Positions 51,310-61,598 of a DNA stretch of 64,000 nucleotides are shown one piece after another. Each line of letters starts with the position of its first letter. The first letter of the stretch is position 1. The translations under genes were made by a program, and so were the position numbers. Under the pieces are notes generated by a model. The model had not been told where the DNA came from. It saw only the letters and a program-made list of their open reading frames with translations, and did not search any database. Origin of the DNA: Pseudomonas urmiensis. GTDB taxonomy: Bacteria; Pseudomonadota; Gammaproteobacteria; Pseudomonadales; Pseudomonadaceae. The stretch is taken from positions 1 to 64,000 of the forward strand of contig NZ_JABWRE020000002.1 in NCBI RefSeq assembly GCF_014268815.2. The letters run 5' to 3'.

Positions 51310-53223
51310 TTACGACGACAGGTAGGAAGAGCGGGTCAAGCCAAGGCGCAACGCATCCAGATACTGGGTACGCTCACGCGCAGTGATCTTGGCGCTGGCG
51401 ACCTTGTCACGGTAATGCGTCATCAACTCCTCCGGCGACAAGTGCACGTAGCGCAGCATGTCTTCGATGGTGTCATGGGTCTCGATCCCGGCGTGGTACA
51501 CGCTGCCATCGGCATTCTGGTAGATGTTCACCGAATCGGTGTCACCAAACAGGTTATGCATGTCGCCCAGGATCTCCTGGTAAGCACCGACCAGGAAGAT
51601 CCCCAACAGGTAGTCTTCACCTTCGTTGATGCCATGCACCGGCAGGCTGGTCTCGATGCTCTGCTCATCGACATACTGGTTGATCTTGCCATCCGAGTCA
51701 CAGGTCAGATCCTGCAGCACGGCGCGGCGCAGCGGCTCTTCGTTGAGGCGATGCAGCGGCAGAATCGGCAGTACCTGGCCAATCGCCCAGGTGTCCGGCA
51801 GGCTCTGGAACACCGAGAAGTTGCAGATGTACTTGTCGGCCAGCTTGTCGTTGAGTTCATCGAGCACTTGGCGATGCGAACGTTGGCGAGCCTTGAGCGA
51901 GTTGTGCAGGCGGCGGCACACAGCGAAGTAGCACTGCTCGGCCAGGGCTTTCTCGGCCAGGCTGATCTTGCCGTCGGCATACTGCGCGGCCACGTCACCC
52001 ATGTAGTGGGTAGCGCGCCAGTAGGTCTCGGTCACCATCTCGATATCGGTCGGGCCGAGCAGGTCGACCAGCCACTGCACGGTCTCCGGCAGGCTTTCCT
52101 TGTTCTCGATGGTCGGCACTTCGTCGTTGTGCTTCTCGACGTCGGTGACCTGCACCACCAGCATCGCGTGGTGCGCAGTCAGGGCGCGGCCGCTTTCCGA
52201 GAAGATGTGCGGGTGCGGCAGGCCTTGGGCATCGCAGAACTCCTTGAGCATGCCCACCACGACTGCGGCGTAATCGTCGATGTCGTAGTTGATCGAGCTG
52301 GCGTTGCGCGAGTGAGTGCCGTCGTAGTCGACCCCCAGGCCGCCACCGACGTCGATGTGATCGACCGGCAGGCCCAGTGCGCGCAGCTCGCCGTAGTAGC
52401 GGATAGCTTCCTTGAAGCCGTGCTGGTAGTCCGCCAGGTTGGCGATCTGCGAACCCATGTGGAAGTGCAGCAGGCGAATGCCCTGATCCAGGCCGGCGCC
52501 ACGAAAACGCTCGACCACCGAGATCAGCTGGGCCGCAGACAGACCGAACTTGGACTTCTCGCCACCGGTATCGGCCCACTTGCTCGACGCCAGCGACGAC
52601 AGGCGCACGCGCAGGCCGACCTGCGGCTTGACCTTCAGCTCAGCGGCTTCCTCGATCACCAGGGCGACTTCGGATTCTTTCTCGATGACGATGAACACGT
52701 TGTGGCCAAGCTTCTGGCCCATCAGCGCCAGGCGAATGAACTCGCGGTCCTTGTAACCGTTGCAGACGATGGTGCCGCCTTTGGGCGCCAGCGCCAGCAC
52801 GGCCAGCAGCTCGGGCTTGGAGCCGGCCTCCAGGCCAATCGAGACGTTCTGGGTGGCGATGATGTTTTCCACCACCGCTTCTTGCTGGTTGACCTTGATC
52901 GGGTACAGGGCGGTGTACTGGCTCTGGTACTCCAGGCGCGCGATGTTGGCGTCGAAGGCGCCGGTCAGCTGGCGCACGCGGTCCTGCAAAATATCGGGGA
53001 AGCGCACCAGCAGCGGCAGCGACAGGCCGCTCTGACGCAGTTCGTCGACCTGCTCGAACAGGTCGATCGGCGCGCTGTTGGGGCCATTGGGGCGCACTTC
53101 GACGCGCCCGGCTTCATTGATGGCGAAATACCCTGCGCCCCAATGGCGGATGCCATAAACACTGCGGCTATCGGCCACGGTCCACTGGCTACCATCGTCT
53201 TTGCGTGTGCGTCGTACGGACAT
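51310..53223 (-). CDS. speA: Biosynthetic arginine decarboxylase
   Basis: A 637 aa PLP enzyme of the alanine-racemase fold that converts arginine to agmatine, the first step of putrescine synthesis. The PLP lysine is Lys110 in [21 protein letters not shown] and [13 protein letters not shown] carry cofactor contacts. The glycine-rich [12 protein letters not shown] motif and the C-terminal catalytic cysteine region (LTCDSDGKI) are present. The length matches SpeA, not the larger acid-induced form. CAGGGG precedes the ATG at 53223, and a leader hairpin lies at 53250-53281. Confidence 0.95.
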   Translation of the reverse strand: MSVRRTRKDDGSQWTVADSRSVYGIRHWGAGYFAINEAGRVEVRPNGPNSAPIDLFEQVDELRQSGLSLPLLVRFPDILQDRVRQLTGAFDANIARLEYQSQYTALYPIKVNQQEAVVENIIATQNVSIGLEAGSKPELLAVLALAPKGGTIVCNGYKDREFIRLALMGQKLGHNVFIVIEKESEVALVIEEAAELKVKPQVGLRVRLSSLASSKWADTGGEKSKFGLSAAQLISVVERFRGAGLDQGIRLLHFHMGSQIANLADYQHGFKEAIRYYGELRALGLPVDHIDVGGGLGVDYDGTHSRNASSINYDIDDYAAVVVGMLKEFCDAQGLPHPHIFSESGRALTAHHAMLVVQVTDVEKHNDEVPTIENKESLPETVQWLVDLLGPTDIEMVTETYWRATHYMGDVAAQYADGKISLAEKALAEQCYFAVCRRLHNSLKARQRSHRQVLDELNDKLADKYICNFSVFQSLPDTWAIGQVLPILPLHRLNEEPLRRAVLQDLTCDSDGKINQYVDEQSIETSLPVHGINEGEDYLLGIFLVGAYQEILGDMHNLFGDTDSVNIYQNADGSVYHAGIETHDTIEDMLRYVHLSPEELMTHYRDKVASAKITARERTQYLDALRLGLTRSSYLSS

Positions 53224-53249
53224 TCAAGTCCCCTGTAGAAAAGTCGAAG

Positions 53250-53281
53250 ACACTGCCCTACCGAAAGGGCGCTGGCAGTGT
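53250..53281 (-). promoter_or_regulatory. Hairpin in the speA leader
   Basis: ACACTGCC (53250-53257) pairs with GGCAGTGT (53274-53281), with a smaller GCCC/GGGC (53255-53258, 53267-53270) available inside. It lies 27 bp upstream of the speA start. Read on the minus strand it is followed by CTTTTCT. It could be a terminator of the sui1-type gene, an attenuator, or a structured leader. Evidence is structural only. Confidence 0.45.
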
Positions 53282-53376
53282 AGAAACTGAAAATGACGGT
53301 TCGTCCATGTCCAGGGATAGACCCTGACTACGGAAACGAGTTTAGAAAGCCCTGGGGAAAAATGCGTCCAGGCGGA

Positions 53377-53748
53377 TCAACCGCCGGATTTTTTCGCCTT
53401 GAAGCCCAGCTTGGTCAGCTCGCCGAGCAGCAGCTCGACGTGGTCGCCCTGAATCTCGATGACCCCATCCTTCAGCGCTCCGCCCGTGCCACAGCGACGC
53501 TTGAGGTTGGTGGCCAGCTCCTTGAGCTGTTCGAGGGCCAGCGGTACGCCGCTGACCGTAGTCACGGTCTTGCCGCCGCGACCTTTGCTTTCGCGGCGCA
53601 CGCGGGCGATTCCGTCACCTTCGGGGATGACGTGCTGCTTGCAGATGCAGGCGTCCGCCGGCTTGCCGCACGCTGGGCAATGCCGACCGGCATCGGTGGA
53701 ATACACGAGACCGCCAAGGGCGGAGAAGGAAGAAGCTTTCTTGGCCAC
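53377..53748 (-). CDS. SUI1/YciH-type translation factor with N-terminal zinc-finger-like Cys cluster
   Basis: A 123 aa protein of the bacterial eIF1 (YciH) family. The SUI1 domain (about 50-120) has KTVTTVSGVPLALEQL, LKRRCGTGGALKDGVIEIQG and KLGFKAKKSGG. YciH affects start-site fidelity in initiation. Before the domain there is CPACGKPADACIC, four cysteines in a zinc-binding arrangement; E. coli YciH lacks them. I use GTG 53748 (AGAGGA six bases upstream); a TTG at 53772 would add eight residues. Confidence 0.85.
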   Translation of the reverse strand: MAKKASSFSALGGLVYSTDAGRHCPACGKPADACICKQHVIPEGDGIARVRRESKGRGGKTVTTVSGVPLALEQLKELATNLKRRCGTGGALKDGVIEIQGDHVELLLGELTKLGFKAKKSGG

Positions 53749-53938
53749 TTTTGTTCCTCTTGCTGAGGACAAAAACTGGTCGACGCCATTGCCTGGAACC
53801 GACCGCGAAGCCCCACTCTGGCAGGGGCGGCGCTACTGACGCAGATCTTGCGACAGCCCGAAAAGGGCGCGCAGTGTAACGATAAATGCGCCGGTTGCTA
53901 AGTACTGGAATGCGCCATTTTACGAAGCATTCGCGACG

Positions 53939-54475
53939 TCAGGCCAAGCGCTGCCGGTAGCGCTGCAACGCGGCCAGAGAATCCGGGCAATACGCCAGCT
54001 GCTGCTGCTCGATCTCGACCTGTTCGAGGCTGGCAAAGCGGGCTTCGATGACTTCTTCCGGTTGCAACCGCAGCGGGCCATCCCAGACCGCCGAGAACAC
54101 CGCGCACCAGAGCCGGTTACCCGGCTGGTCAAAGAAGAACTTCTCGTGAAACCGCAACTCGACGCCGCAAACGCCGAGCTCTTCTTCAAGCTCCCTGGCC
54201 GCCGACTCGGCATAGCTCTCATCGGCCGCGACCATGCCACCTGCCGCCACGTCCCAATACCCCGGATACACGGCTTTACTCAACGAACGGCGGTTGATGC
54301 ACAGCTCGCCAGCACTGTTGAACAGCAGAATGAAGGTGCCACGACCGATCAAGCCACGCTCGCGCAACTCGGCCCGGGGCAATGCCCCGAGCAGTTGGTC
54401 GGCGTCATCGACCCAGGCAATCTGCTCAAGGTCGGAGGCCGCGCGGTGGGCGGCCTCGGCTGGGGTGATGGGCAT
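53939..54475 (-). CDS. NUDIX hydrolase (YfcD-like)
   Basis: A 178 aa NUDIX enzyme. The NUDIX box is near residues 80-102: GGMVAADESYAESAARELEE followed by ELGV, which fits GX5EX7REUXEEXGU. The N-terminal SKAVYPGYWDVAAGGM and closing region resemble the YfcD/IPP-isomerase-like subgroup. Its substrate is unknown. ATG 54475 overlaps the DUF2333 gene's end closely (2 bp gap), so the two are co-transcribed. A longer frame to 54607 runs through DUF2333 and is rejected. Confidence 0.87.
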   Translation of the reverse strand: MPITPAEAAHRAASDLEQIAWVDDADQLLGALPRAELRERGLIGRGTFILLFNSAGELCINRRSLSKAVYPGYWDVAAGGMVAADESYAESAARELEEELGVCGVELRFHEKFFFDQPGNRLWCAVFSAVWDGPLRLQPEEVIEARFASLEQVEIEQQQLAYCPDSLAALQRYRQRLA

Positions 54476-54477
54476 AC

Positions 54478-55545
54478 TCAGCCTTGCGACAGCAGCTGAC
54501 GCAGGTCGATCACAGCGGCGTTGGCGCGGGAAATATAGTTGGCCATCACCAACGAATGGTTGGCCCACATGCCAAAGCCACTGCCATTGAGCACCATCGG
54601 GCTCCACAGCGCTTCCTGCGAAGCTTCCAGCTCACGAATGATCTGGCGCACGCTGACCGTGGCGTTCTTCTTCGCCAGCACGTCGGCAAAGTCGACCTCG
54701 ATCGCACGCAGCAGGTGCGACAGCGCCCAGGCCTGGCCACGGGCTTCGTAGAACACGTTGTCGATTTGCAGCCACGGCGTCTCGACCAGTTCCTCATCGA
54801 GCTGCGGCGCTTGGCCGGCAACCACCGTTTCGGTCTTCAGGGTGCTGTTGAGCTTGACCCGGCCAACACTGGCCGACAGGCGCTGGGACAGCGAGCCCAA
54901 ACGCGTGGCGACGTCGCCCAGCCAGTTGTTCAGGTTGTCGGCACGGGTGTAGAAGATCGCGCCCTGGTCACCAGCGGCCAGGCGCGCCTGATAACGGTTC
55001 AGCGACTTGATGCCTTCTTCGAACTCCGATTCGCTCGACGGCAGGATCCAGCTCTTGTTGTCGAAGTTGAAGCGCGGCTCGGCCTTGGCCAGGTCAGCAT
55101 CCTCGGTGGACTGCGACTGCGAACGGGCGAAGTCCTTGCGCAGCGCACGCGACAGGTCACGCACCTGGACCAGCACGCCATATTCCCAGCTCGGCATGTT
55201 GTCCATCCACAAGCCAGGTGGGAAACGGTCGTTGGAAATGTAGCCACCGGGCTTGTCGAGCAGCGTGCCGGCGACAGTCTTGAGGGTTTCGATGGTGGTG
55301 TAGCCGACGACCATCTTGTGGCCAGTGCGCTCGGAGGCGGCCTGGGCATTTTGCTGCACCGGGAACAGCTCCGGCTCCTGGCTCCAGTACCAACCCAGGC
55401 CGATGCATACCAGCAGGTACAGCCCAATCAGGGTGCCCAGGGCACGGCTCCAAAGGCCACCAAGGTAGCTACGAGTAGCAGCGCCACGGGTGTCGGCCCG
55501 CTCGCGGGGCTCAGCTTTGGCCTCGCGGTTTTTCCAGTCCAGCAT
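54478..55545 (-). CDS. DUF2333 membrane protein
   Basis: A 355 aa protein with one membrane helix (ALGTLIGLYLLVCIGLGWYW, about 34-54) after a charged N-terminus and a large periplasmic part (about 60-355). The DUF2333 family is named from memory of this gene order in other pseudomonads; no catalytic motif is visible. It is followed by the NUDIX gene after 2 bp and lies opposite the divergent gcbA, with a 249 bp intergenic region. Function is unknown. Confidence 0.78.
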   Translation of the reverse strand: MLDWKNREAKAEPRERADTRGAATRSYLGGLWSRALGTLIGLYLLVCIGLGWYWSQEPELFPVQQNAQAASERTGHKMVVGYTTIETLKTVAGTLLDKPGGYISNDRFPPGLWMDNMPSWEYGVLVQVRDLSRALRKDFARSQSQSTEDADLAKAEPRFNFDNKSWILPSSESEFEEGIKSLNRYQARLAAGDQGAIFYTRADNLNNWLGDVATRLGSLSQRLSASVGRVKLNSTLKTETVVAGQAPQLDEELVETPWLQIDNVFYEARGQAWALSHLLRAIEVDFADVLAKKNATVSVRQIIRELEASQEALWSPMVLNGSGFGMWANHSLVMANYISRANAAVIDLRQLLSQG

Positions 55546-55794
55546 GGCTTTGTCCTTAATTTGTCACGACGGTTGAGGGCTTGGACCTCAGGTCTGCCCC
55601 AGGGTGCCACGGCAAGCCCGCGTCGCAGCACTATAAAGCAGACACCGCCTTACGCATAAGCGACCAATCGGTCAGCAACTGAATAAGCAGACTTGAACGC
55701 TTTGTTGACACGAAGCACTCGCTTGTCGGAAAAGCGGTGCTAGCATAGAGCCATCATCGCACCTGCATATTCCCAATCTATAAGTAGTCAGGAC

Positions 55795-57411
55795 ATGACC
55801 CAGCCAGCAGAGCCCAGCCACGAGCGCCTCAAGCAGCACTTCGCCCAGCGGGTCATCCACCAGGCCCGACAGATCCTCGAGATCTGGCAGCGCCTGCAAC
55901 GTGGCGAGTGGTCGGCGAGCGACCTGGGCGAGCTGAGCGAGGCCAACCTGCGCCTGCAACGGTACGCCGAGCGCTTCGAACAGCCCGAGCATGGCAGCCT
56001 GTCAGTGGCGATCGGGCAGACCTTGCGCGCCATCGAAGCCAACAGTGCGCGACTCAACTCCGAGTCGATCGCTGAGCTCAACCGCTTGATGCAGCGCCTG
56101 TCGCGCACCGGCCTGCGCAAAGGTGATCAGCTCGATAACGTGCCGCTGCCACCACTGCGCAAGCCGGTGTATATCCTGCTACAAGATCACGATCGCGCCG
56201 AGCGCCTGGCCCAGCAGCTGGAATTCTTTGGCCTGGGCGTGCAGGCCTTGTTCAGCGCCGAGGCGTTCTGCTCGTCGATGAATGAACGGCTGCCTGCGGC
56301 GATCGTGATGGACGTCGACTTCAGCGGCCCAGGTTGCGGCTTGCAGCTAGCGGCCAAGGCCCAGCAGGGCCTGGAGCAGCACATCCCGCTGCTGTTCTTC
56401 AGCCTGCACGAAACCGACACCCCTACCCGCCTGGCCGCGGTGCGCGCCGGTGGCCAGGAATTTCTCACCGGCACCCTGGAAGCCTCCAGCCTGCTGGAGA
56501 AAGTCGAACTGCTGACCAGCGCCGCCCAGTACGACCCGTTTCGGGTGCTGATCATCGACGATTCGCGCGCCCAGGCCATGCACACCGAACGCCTGCTCAA
56601 CGGCGCCGGAATGATCACTCGCACGCTCACCGAACCGATCCGCACCATGGCCGAGCTTGCCGATTTTCAGCCCGACCTGATCATCCTCGATATGTACATG
56701 CCCGATTGCACCGGCACTGAGCTGGCCAAAGTGATACGCCACAACGACCGCTATGTCAGTGTGCCGATCATCTACCTGTCGGCCGAGGATGACCTGGACA
56801 AGCAGCTCGATGCCATGAGCGAGGGCGGCGATGACTTCCTGACCAAGCCGATCCGTTCGCGCCACCTGATCACCACCGTGCGCAACCGCGCCGCCCGTGC
56901 GCGCCATCTCAAGGCGCGGATGGTTCGTGACAGCCTGACTGGGTTGTACAACCACACCCACATTCTCCAACTGCTGGAGGACTGCAGCTTTCGCGCCCGC
57001 CGCGAAGCGCAGCCGCTGAGCTTTGCCATGCTCGATATCGATCACTTCAAAAAGATCAACGACCGCCACGGCCACCCCATGGGCGATCGGGTGATCAAGA
57101 GCCTGGCGTTGTTTCTCAAGCAACGGTTGCGCAAGACCGACTATATCGGCCGCTATGGCGGTGAAGAGTTCGCCATTGTCATGCCCAATACCCACCTGGC
57201 GGCAGCGCATAAGGTGCTCGACGAAATTCGTCGGCGGTTCTCCGAGATTCTCTATCCAGCCCAGCCGCAGGACCTGCATTGCACTTTCAGCGCCGGGGTG
57301 GTGCAACTGGATGAACAGCATGATGCGCTGACCATGGCCAGTGCCGCAGACGAGGCGCTGTACCGAGCCAAACATGCGGGACGTAACTGTGTGGTGCGAG
57401 TAGAGCCGTAG
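55795..57411 (+). CDS. gcbA: Diguanylate cyclase response regulator GcbA
   Basis: A 538 aa cytoplasmic regulator. After an N-terminal helical region (1-115) there is a degenerate receiver (about 125-245, VMDVDFSGPG), then a second receiver with phospho-Asp in IILDMYMPDCTG (about 252-370). A GGDEF domain follows, with active-site GGEEF (455-459) and an intact RxxD inhibition site (RKTD) five residues before it. It makes cyclic di-GMP, and relatives in P. fluorescens and P. aeruginosa promote attachment. The order with speA, NUDIX and the ctpL-like gene matches PA4839-PA4844 from memory. Confidence 0.92.
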   Translation: MTQPAEPSHERLKQHFAQRVIHQARQILEIWQRLQRGEWSASDLGELSEANLRLQRYAERFEQPEHGSLSVAIGQTLRAIEANSARLNSESIAELNRLMQRLSRTGLRKGDQLDNVPLPPLRKPVYILLQDHDRAERLAQQLEFFGLGVQALFSAEAFCSSMNERLPAAIVMDVDFSGPGCGLQLAAKAQQGLEQHIPLLFFSLHETDTPTRLAAVRAGGQEFLTGTLEASSLLEKVELLTSAAQYDPFRVLIIDDSRAQAMHTERLLNGAGMITRTLTEPIRTMAELADFQPDLIILDMYMPDCTGTELAKVIRHNDRYVSVPIIYLSAEDDLDKQLDAMSEGGDDFLTKPIRSRHLITTVRNRAARARHLKARMVRDSLTGLYNHTHILQLLEDCSFRARREAQPLSFAMLDIDHFKKINDRHGHPMGDRVIKSLALFLKQRLRKTDYIGRYGGEEFAIVMPNTHLAAAHKVLDEIRRRFSEILYPAQPQDLHCTFSAGVVQLDEQHDALTMASAADEALYRAKHAGRNCVVRVEP

Positions 57412-57501
57412 CGCCTTCGCATTAGCGCTTTAGCGCCTCAACAAACCGGTCAACACCGAGATAAAGGCAAATAGCCACTTTTTTAGGGCGCCAACCCTCC
57501 G

Positions 57502-57519
57502 CCGTCATCACCGCGTCAC
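57502..57519 (+). promoter_or_regulatory. Candidate Pho box upstream of the ctpL-like gene
   Basis: CCGTCAT (57502-57508) and GCGTCAC (57513-57519) are separated by 4 bp, as in the PhoB box CTGTCAT-N4-CTGTCAT; 10 of 14 bases agree. It lies 56 bp before the ATG of a receptor whose P. aeruginosa relative is induced by phosphate starvation. Confidence 0.5.
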
Positions 57520-57574
57520 AAAATCGCAATAACTTCAGGCACCTATCTCTCCACTCCCGCCGGAAGTTCGCGCC

Positions 57575-59536
57575 ATGCGCCTGAAGTGGCTGACCAATTT
57601 CAATACCCTCTTGCTGGTAACCGTGTGCATTGCCCTGGGCGCAACCTTGTGGTGGTCGCAACGCGCCCTCGAGCGTCCCTATCAATTGATGGAGCGCTAC
57701 CTGGGCCTGTCGCAGCAGTTCCAGAACCAAGCCGCACTTAACATCCAGGCATATCTGGCCAGTGGCGACGCCCTGCGCCACGCAGCCGCCACCGAAGCCA
57801 ATCAACAATTGCACCAGGCGCTAGCCCAATGGCCGCAGCCACTGGCAGAACAACTGCGGCCGAGCCTGGATAACTTGCAGGCCTTCACCACTAACGAGCT
57901 CCTTGCCGCCGGCAAGCTTGCAGGCGATCCGCAAGCCCTGCTGCTGCAAGCCGAACGTGAGCTGGGGGCCAACCTCGAACAACTGGCAAGCTACGCCCGT
58001 GACAGCGGCAGCAGCGATGCCCCTCGCTATCTTGCTCCCGTGCTGGACGCCGCCGTACACCTGGGGCGCTTGTCACTGGCACGCGACAAGCTGGTCAGCA
58101 GTGGCCGAGCAGAGCTGGCCGACGAAGTCGAGCGCGAACTGCAGCTGATCCGCACCCAGGCCGAGGCGATCGACGCCCTACCCCTGCTCGGGGTGACGCG
58201 CGCCGCCGAGTCCAACGCCGACGACTTCGCCGCGCTGATGGGCCTGCAAACCCAGGCCAGCGAGCAACAGGAAGACGTTGCCGTAGGCCTCAAGCGCGAG
58301 CTACAGAGCCTGCTCAGTCGTTATCCTGGCGAACTGCAACGCACCCGCGAACAGATCCAGCGCCGCGCAGCTTTGGCCACCAGCACCGGCGAACGTCTGG
58401 ATGCGGTGCAACAGGCCATCGCCGCCCTAGAGCCGCAGGTACGTGCGCAACATGGCCAGATCGCCAGCGAGGTGCGCATCATCCAAGGCCTGATGATCGG
58501 CTTGATCCTACTGATCGCGCTGCTCATCGACACCCTCCAGCGCCGCCTCACCCGCACCCTGACCCACCTGGCCCCAGCGTTGTCACGCTGGGCCGAGGGC
58601 GACTTCGGCCAAGCCATTGCATTGGGCAAGACCAACCGTGAACTGCACGATATCCAGGAGTCGCTCAACCGCCTGCGCCTGTACCTGGTCGAACTGGTCG
58701 GCACCCTGCGCGCCAACGCCGAGCAAGTGGCCGGCAGCAGCCATGCCCTGGCCAGCATGAGCAGCGCCCTGCACGATGGCGCCGAGCGCCAGGCCGGCGA
58801 CACTGCGCAGATCCGCGATGCCCTGGGCGAGTTGGAGGCGACCATTCAACAGGTGGCGGGCGACGCCAGCTCCGCGGCCGATGCCAGCCACGATGCCGGG
58901 CGCGCCGTCGAGCATGGCCAGGCGGTGATTGGCCAAAGCCTTTCCGGGTTACGTGCCTTGGTCGATGAAGTGCAGGGCAATGCGCAGATGATCGAGCAAC
59001 TGGCCGAAGAGTCGGCGACCATCGGCGGCGTCCTGACAGTGATTCGCTCGATTGCCGAACAAACCAATCTGCTGGCCCTCAACGCCGCCATCGAAGCCGC
59101 TCGAGCAGGCGAGATGGGCCGCGGCTTTGCCGTGGTGGCCGACGAGGTGCGCTCGCTGGCCCAGCGCACCACCGGCGCTACCGGTGAGATCCAGGCGCTG
59201 ATCGACCGGCTGCAACAGGCTGCGCGCGAATCGGTCAATGGCATGCGCATCCAGCTTGAGCATGCCGAGGCGACCGCCAGCCAGGCGCAGGCTGCCGACG
59301 GCGCCTTGGATGAGATTGTCAGTGCGATTCGGACCATCTCCGATACCGCCGTGCGAATTGCCGATGTCACCGCCCAGCAGACAGGGGCGGTGAGCGAAAT
59401 CAGGGATCACAGTGAGCGAATCCATGAGCTGGGCGAAGACAACCTGCAGCGCATTGGCGAAGGCCGCGAGCAGGGTGAGCAACTGCTCAAGCTGGGTGGG
59501 CAGCTCAATAGCGCGGTGCGGGCGTTCAGGCTCTGA
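57575..59536 (+). CDS. ctpL: Methyl-accepting chemotaxis protein, CtpL-like
   Basis: A 653 aa chemoreceptor. Membrane helices lie at about 8-27 and 305-325. The periplasmic part (about 30-300) is all-helical (helical bimodular type), rich in Gln/Ala/Leu. HAMP and a signalling domain with the hairpin tip around [20 protein letters not shown] follow. It ends RAFRL without a CheR pentapeptide. Position next to gcbA and dsbD matches P. aeruginosa ctpL, which mediates taxis to low inorganic phosphate. A candidate Pho box upstream fits. The ligand is inferred. Confidence 0.85.
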   Translation: MRLKWLTNFNTLLLVTVCIALGATLWWSQRALERPYQLMERYLGLSQQFQNQAALNIQAYLASGDALRHAAATEANQQLHQALAQWPQPLAEQLRPSLDNLQAFTTNELLAAGKLAGDPQALLLQAERELGANLEQLASYARDSGSSDAPRYLAPVLDAAVHLGRLSLARDKLVSSGRAELADEVERELQLIRTQAEAIDALPLLGVTRAAESNADDFAALMGLQTQASEQQEDVAVGLKRELQSLLSRYPGELQRTREQIQRRAALATSTGERLDAVQQAIAALEPQVRAQHGQIASEVRIIQGLMIGLILLIALLIDTLQRRLTRTLTHLAPALSRWAEGDFGQAIALGKTNRELHDIQESLNRLRLYLVELVGTLRANAEQVAGSSHALASMSSALHDGAERQAGDTAQIRDALGELEATIQQVAGDASSAADASHDAGRAVEHGQAVIGQSLSGLRALVDEVQGNAQMIEQLAEESATIGGVLTVIRSIAEQTNLLALNAAIEAARAGEMGRGFAVVADEVRSLAQRTTGATGEIQALIDRLQQAARESVNGMRIQLEHAEATASQAQAADGALDEIVSAIRTISDTAVRIADVTAQQTGAVSEIRDHSERIHELGEDNLQRIGEGREQGEQLLKLGGQLNSAVRAFRL

Positions 59537-59557
59537 GGGGGCGTCGCCCGTACCGAC

Positions 59558-59676
59558 GCTATCGCGGGGCAAGCCCGCTCCCACGCCGAGCGCCTTGCCA
59601 GGAGTTACACGTGGGCTTGCCCCGCGATAGCGCCTTGCAAGGGGTTACACGTGGGAGCGGGCTTGCCCCGCGATAG
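59558..59676. repeat. Cluster of three REP units, two in tandem
   Basis: Unit A (59558-59584, GCTATCGCGGGGCAAGCC onward) is direct. Units B (59611-59632) and C (59651-59676) are inverted copies, both preceded by GTTACACGTGGG. B lacks AGCGG present in C, so B and C look like an imperfect tandem duplication of about 45 bp. It lies between the ctpL-like gene and dsbD. Confidence 0.85.
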
Positions 59677-59790
59677 CGATGGTGCAGGCAGCACAACCCC
59701 AGCGGCCATGTGTCGCGCCACAGCCTGGTACAACCCCAATCAACAGCAACTCCGCTATCATGCCCCCACGTTCCACCTCGCGAGTCCGCC

Positions 59791-61566
59791 ATGCGCCGCC
59801 TGTTTTTCCTGCTGTTCCTGCTGCTGGCAAGCCCCGCCTTCGCCAGCGGCCTGCTCGATAACCGCCCCAGCGCCACCCTCGGCGCGTCTTCGCTGAGCAA
59901 CAGCGCCGACTTCCTGCCGGTGCACGAGGCCTTCAAGCTCAGCCTGGTCAGTAGCGACGCGCACACCATCAAGCTGCGTTTCGTTGCCAGCGACGGCTAC
60001 TACCTCTATCGCCACCGCTTCCAGTTTCGCAGCGAGCCGGCCGACATTGCCCTGGGCACGGCGCAGATCCCGCCAGGCGAGGCCAAGCACGACGAATTCT
60101 TCGGCGATGTCGAGGTGTATCACGGCGTCCTCGACATCACCCTCCCACGCCCAGCCGCCGATCAACGTGCCTTCACCCTGCTGGTGGGCTACCAGGGCTG
60201 CGCCGACAAGGGTTTGTGCTATCCGCCGGAAACCGCGCGACTGCCGATCACTGGCGAGGGTGGCGTAGTCCCAGGCTCATCAGACGCCGGCTGGAATTGG
60301 AAATCGCTGTTGCTGTTCTTCCTAGCCGGTGTCGGCCTGACCTTCACCCCCTGCGTACTGCCGATGCTGCCAATCCTCTCTGGGGTGGTCCTGCGCGGTC
60401 AGGTGGGCGGATGGCGTGGCCTGAGCCTGTCGCTGGCCTATGTGCTGCCGATGGCCGCCTGCTTCGCCGTGCTCGGTGCGCTGATGGGCGTCTTCGGTGC
60501 CAGCCTGAACCTGCAGGCACGCCTGCAATCGGCCTGGGTACTGGTGCCGTTTGCGCTGTTCTTCGTGATCTTCGCCCTGGCCATGTTCGGCTTATTCGAG
60601 CTGAAGCTGCCGCAAGCCTTGAGCAATCGCCTGGACAGCGTCGCCAACCGCACCAAAGGTGGCTCGCTGCTAGGCGCGGCGGTGCTCGGCGTACTCTCCA
60701 GCCTGCTGGTTTCGCCTTGCGTCTCGGCGCCGCTGGCCGGCGCCCTGCTGTATATCAGCGCCAGTGGCGATGCGCTGGGCGGCGCGTTGAAGCTGTTCGC
60801 CCTGGGCCTGGGCATGGGTGCGCCACTGTTGCTGGTGGCGACCGGCGGTGCAGCCTGGCTACCCAAGAGCGGTGCTTGGCTCAATACCGTCAAGAACGCG
60901 ATTGGCGTACTGCTGCTGGGCCTGGCGATCGGTCTGCTCAGCCGAGTCTTGCCAGGCCCAGTGACGCTGCTGCTGATTGGTCTGCTGGCGGCAGGCGTAG
61001 CGCTGTTCCTTGGCGCGCTGGAGTTTGTCATCAAGACGCCCCGGGAACGTCTGGCGCAACTGCTGGGCCTGGCCCTGCTGGTGTATGCGCTGGCCTGCTG
61101 GTACGGCGCCTTGAGCGGCCAGGGCGATCCGTTGCGGCCACTGCCGCACGCCGCGGTGGCGACAAGCGCAGGCACATCGGTGAGCAAGACCGATGCCTGG
61201 CAGACCATCACCACCCCCGCAGCGCTGGATGCGGCCTTGGCTCAGGCCAAGGCGGCAGGCCAGCCGGTGCTGCTCGACTGGTACGCCGACTGGTGCATCA
61301 GCTGCAAGGTGATCGAGCACGAAGTGCTCAGCGCACCCCAGGTGCAAGCTCAGCTGGGCACCTTCAAATTGCTGCGTTTCGATATCACCGAAAGCAACGC
61401 CGAGCAGCGCGGCCTGCTCGACCGTTACCAGCTGTTCGGCCCGCCAGCACTGCTGTTCTTTGCCGCGAACGGCAGCGAAATGACCAGCGATCGGGTCGTT
61501 GGCGAAATAAACGCCGGCGAATTTGCAGACATTCTCACGCGCGTGCGCGGCAAACTCGGTCTATAA
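59791..61566 (+). CDS. dsbD: Thiol:disulfide interchange protein DsbD
   Basis: A 591 aa inner-membrane reductase moving electrons from cytoplasmic thioredoxin to periplasmic proteins. The signal peptide (1-19) is followed by the alpha domain with GCADKGLCYPP, eight membrane helices with FTPCVLPM and VSPCVSAPL, and the C-terminal thioredoxin-like gamma domain with WCISC. All six catalytic cysteines are present. ATG 59791 gives a signal peptide; the ORF continues upstream to 59710 without support. It is followed by aroQ 178 bp later. Confidence 0.94.
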   Translation: MRRLFFLLFLLLASPAFASGLLDNRPSATLGASSLSNSADFLPVHEAFKLSLVSSDAHTIKLRFVASDGYYLYRHRFQFRSEPADIALGTAQIPPGEAKHDEFFGDVEVYHGVLDITLPRPAADQRAFTLLVGYQGCADKGLCYPPETARLPITGEGGVVPGSSDAGWNWKSLLLFFLAGVGLTFTPCVLPMLPILSGVVLRGQVGGWRGLSLSLAYVLPMAACFAVLGALMGVFGASLNLQARLQSAWVLVPFALFFVIFALAMFGLFELKLPQALSNRLDSVANRTKGGSLLGAAVLGVLSSLLVSPCVSAPLAGALLYISASGDALGGALKLFALGLGMGAPLLLVATGGAAWLPKSGAWLNTVKNAIGVLLLGLAIGLLSRVLPGPVTLLLIGLLAAGVALFLGALEFVIKTPRERLAQLLGLALLVYALACWYGALSGQGDPLRPLPHAAVATSAGTSVSKTDAWQTITTPAALDAALAQAKAAGQPVLLDWYADWCISCKVIEHEVLSAPQVQAQLGTFKLLRFDITESNAEQRGLLDRYQLFGPPALLFFAANGSEMTSDRVVGEINAGEFADILTRVRGKLGL

Positions 61567-61598
61567 CTTCCCGCTGACTGGGACTTTTCTCTGTATAG

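Noticed and set aside
51415..53238. A 607-codon open frame antisense to speA
   Set aside because: It is low-complexity in His, Val and Gln, a shadow of speA codon use; speA shows full family motifs.
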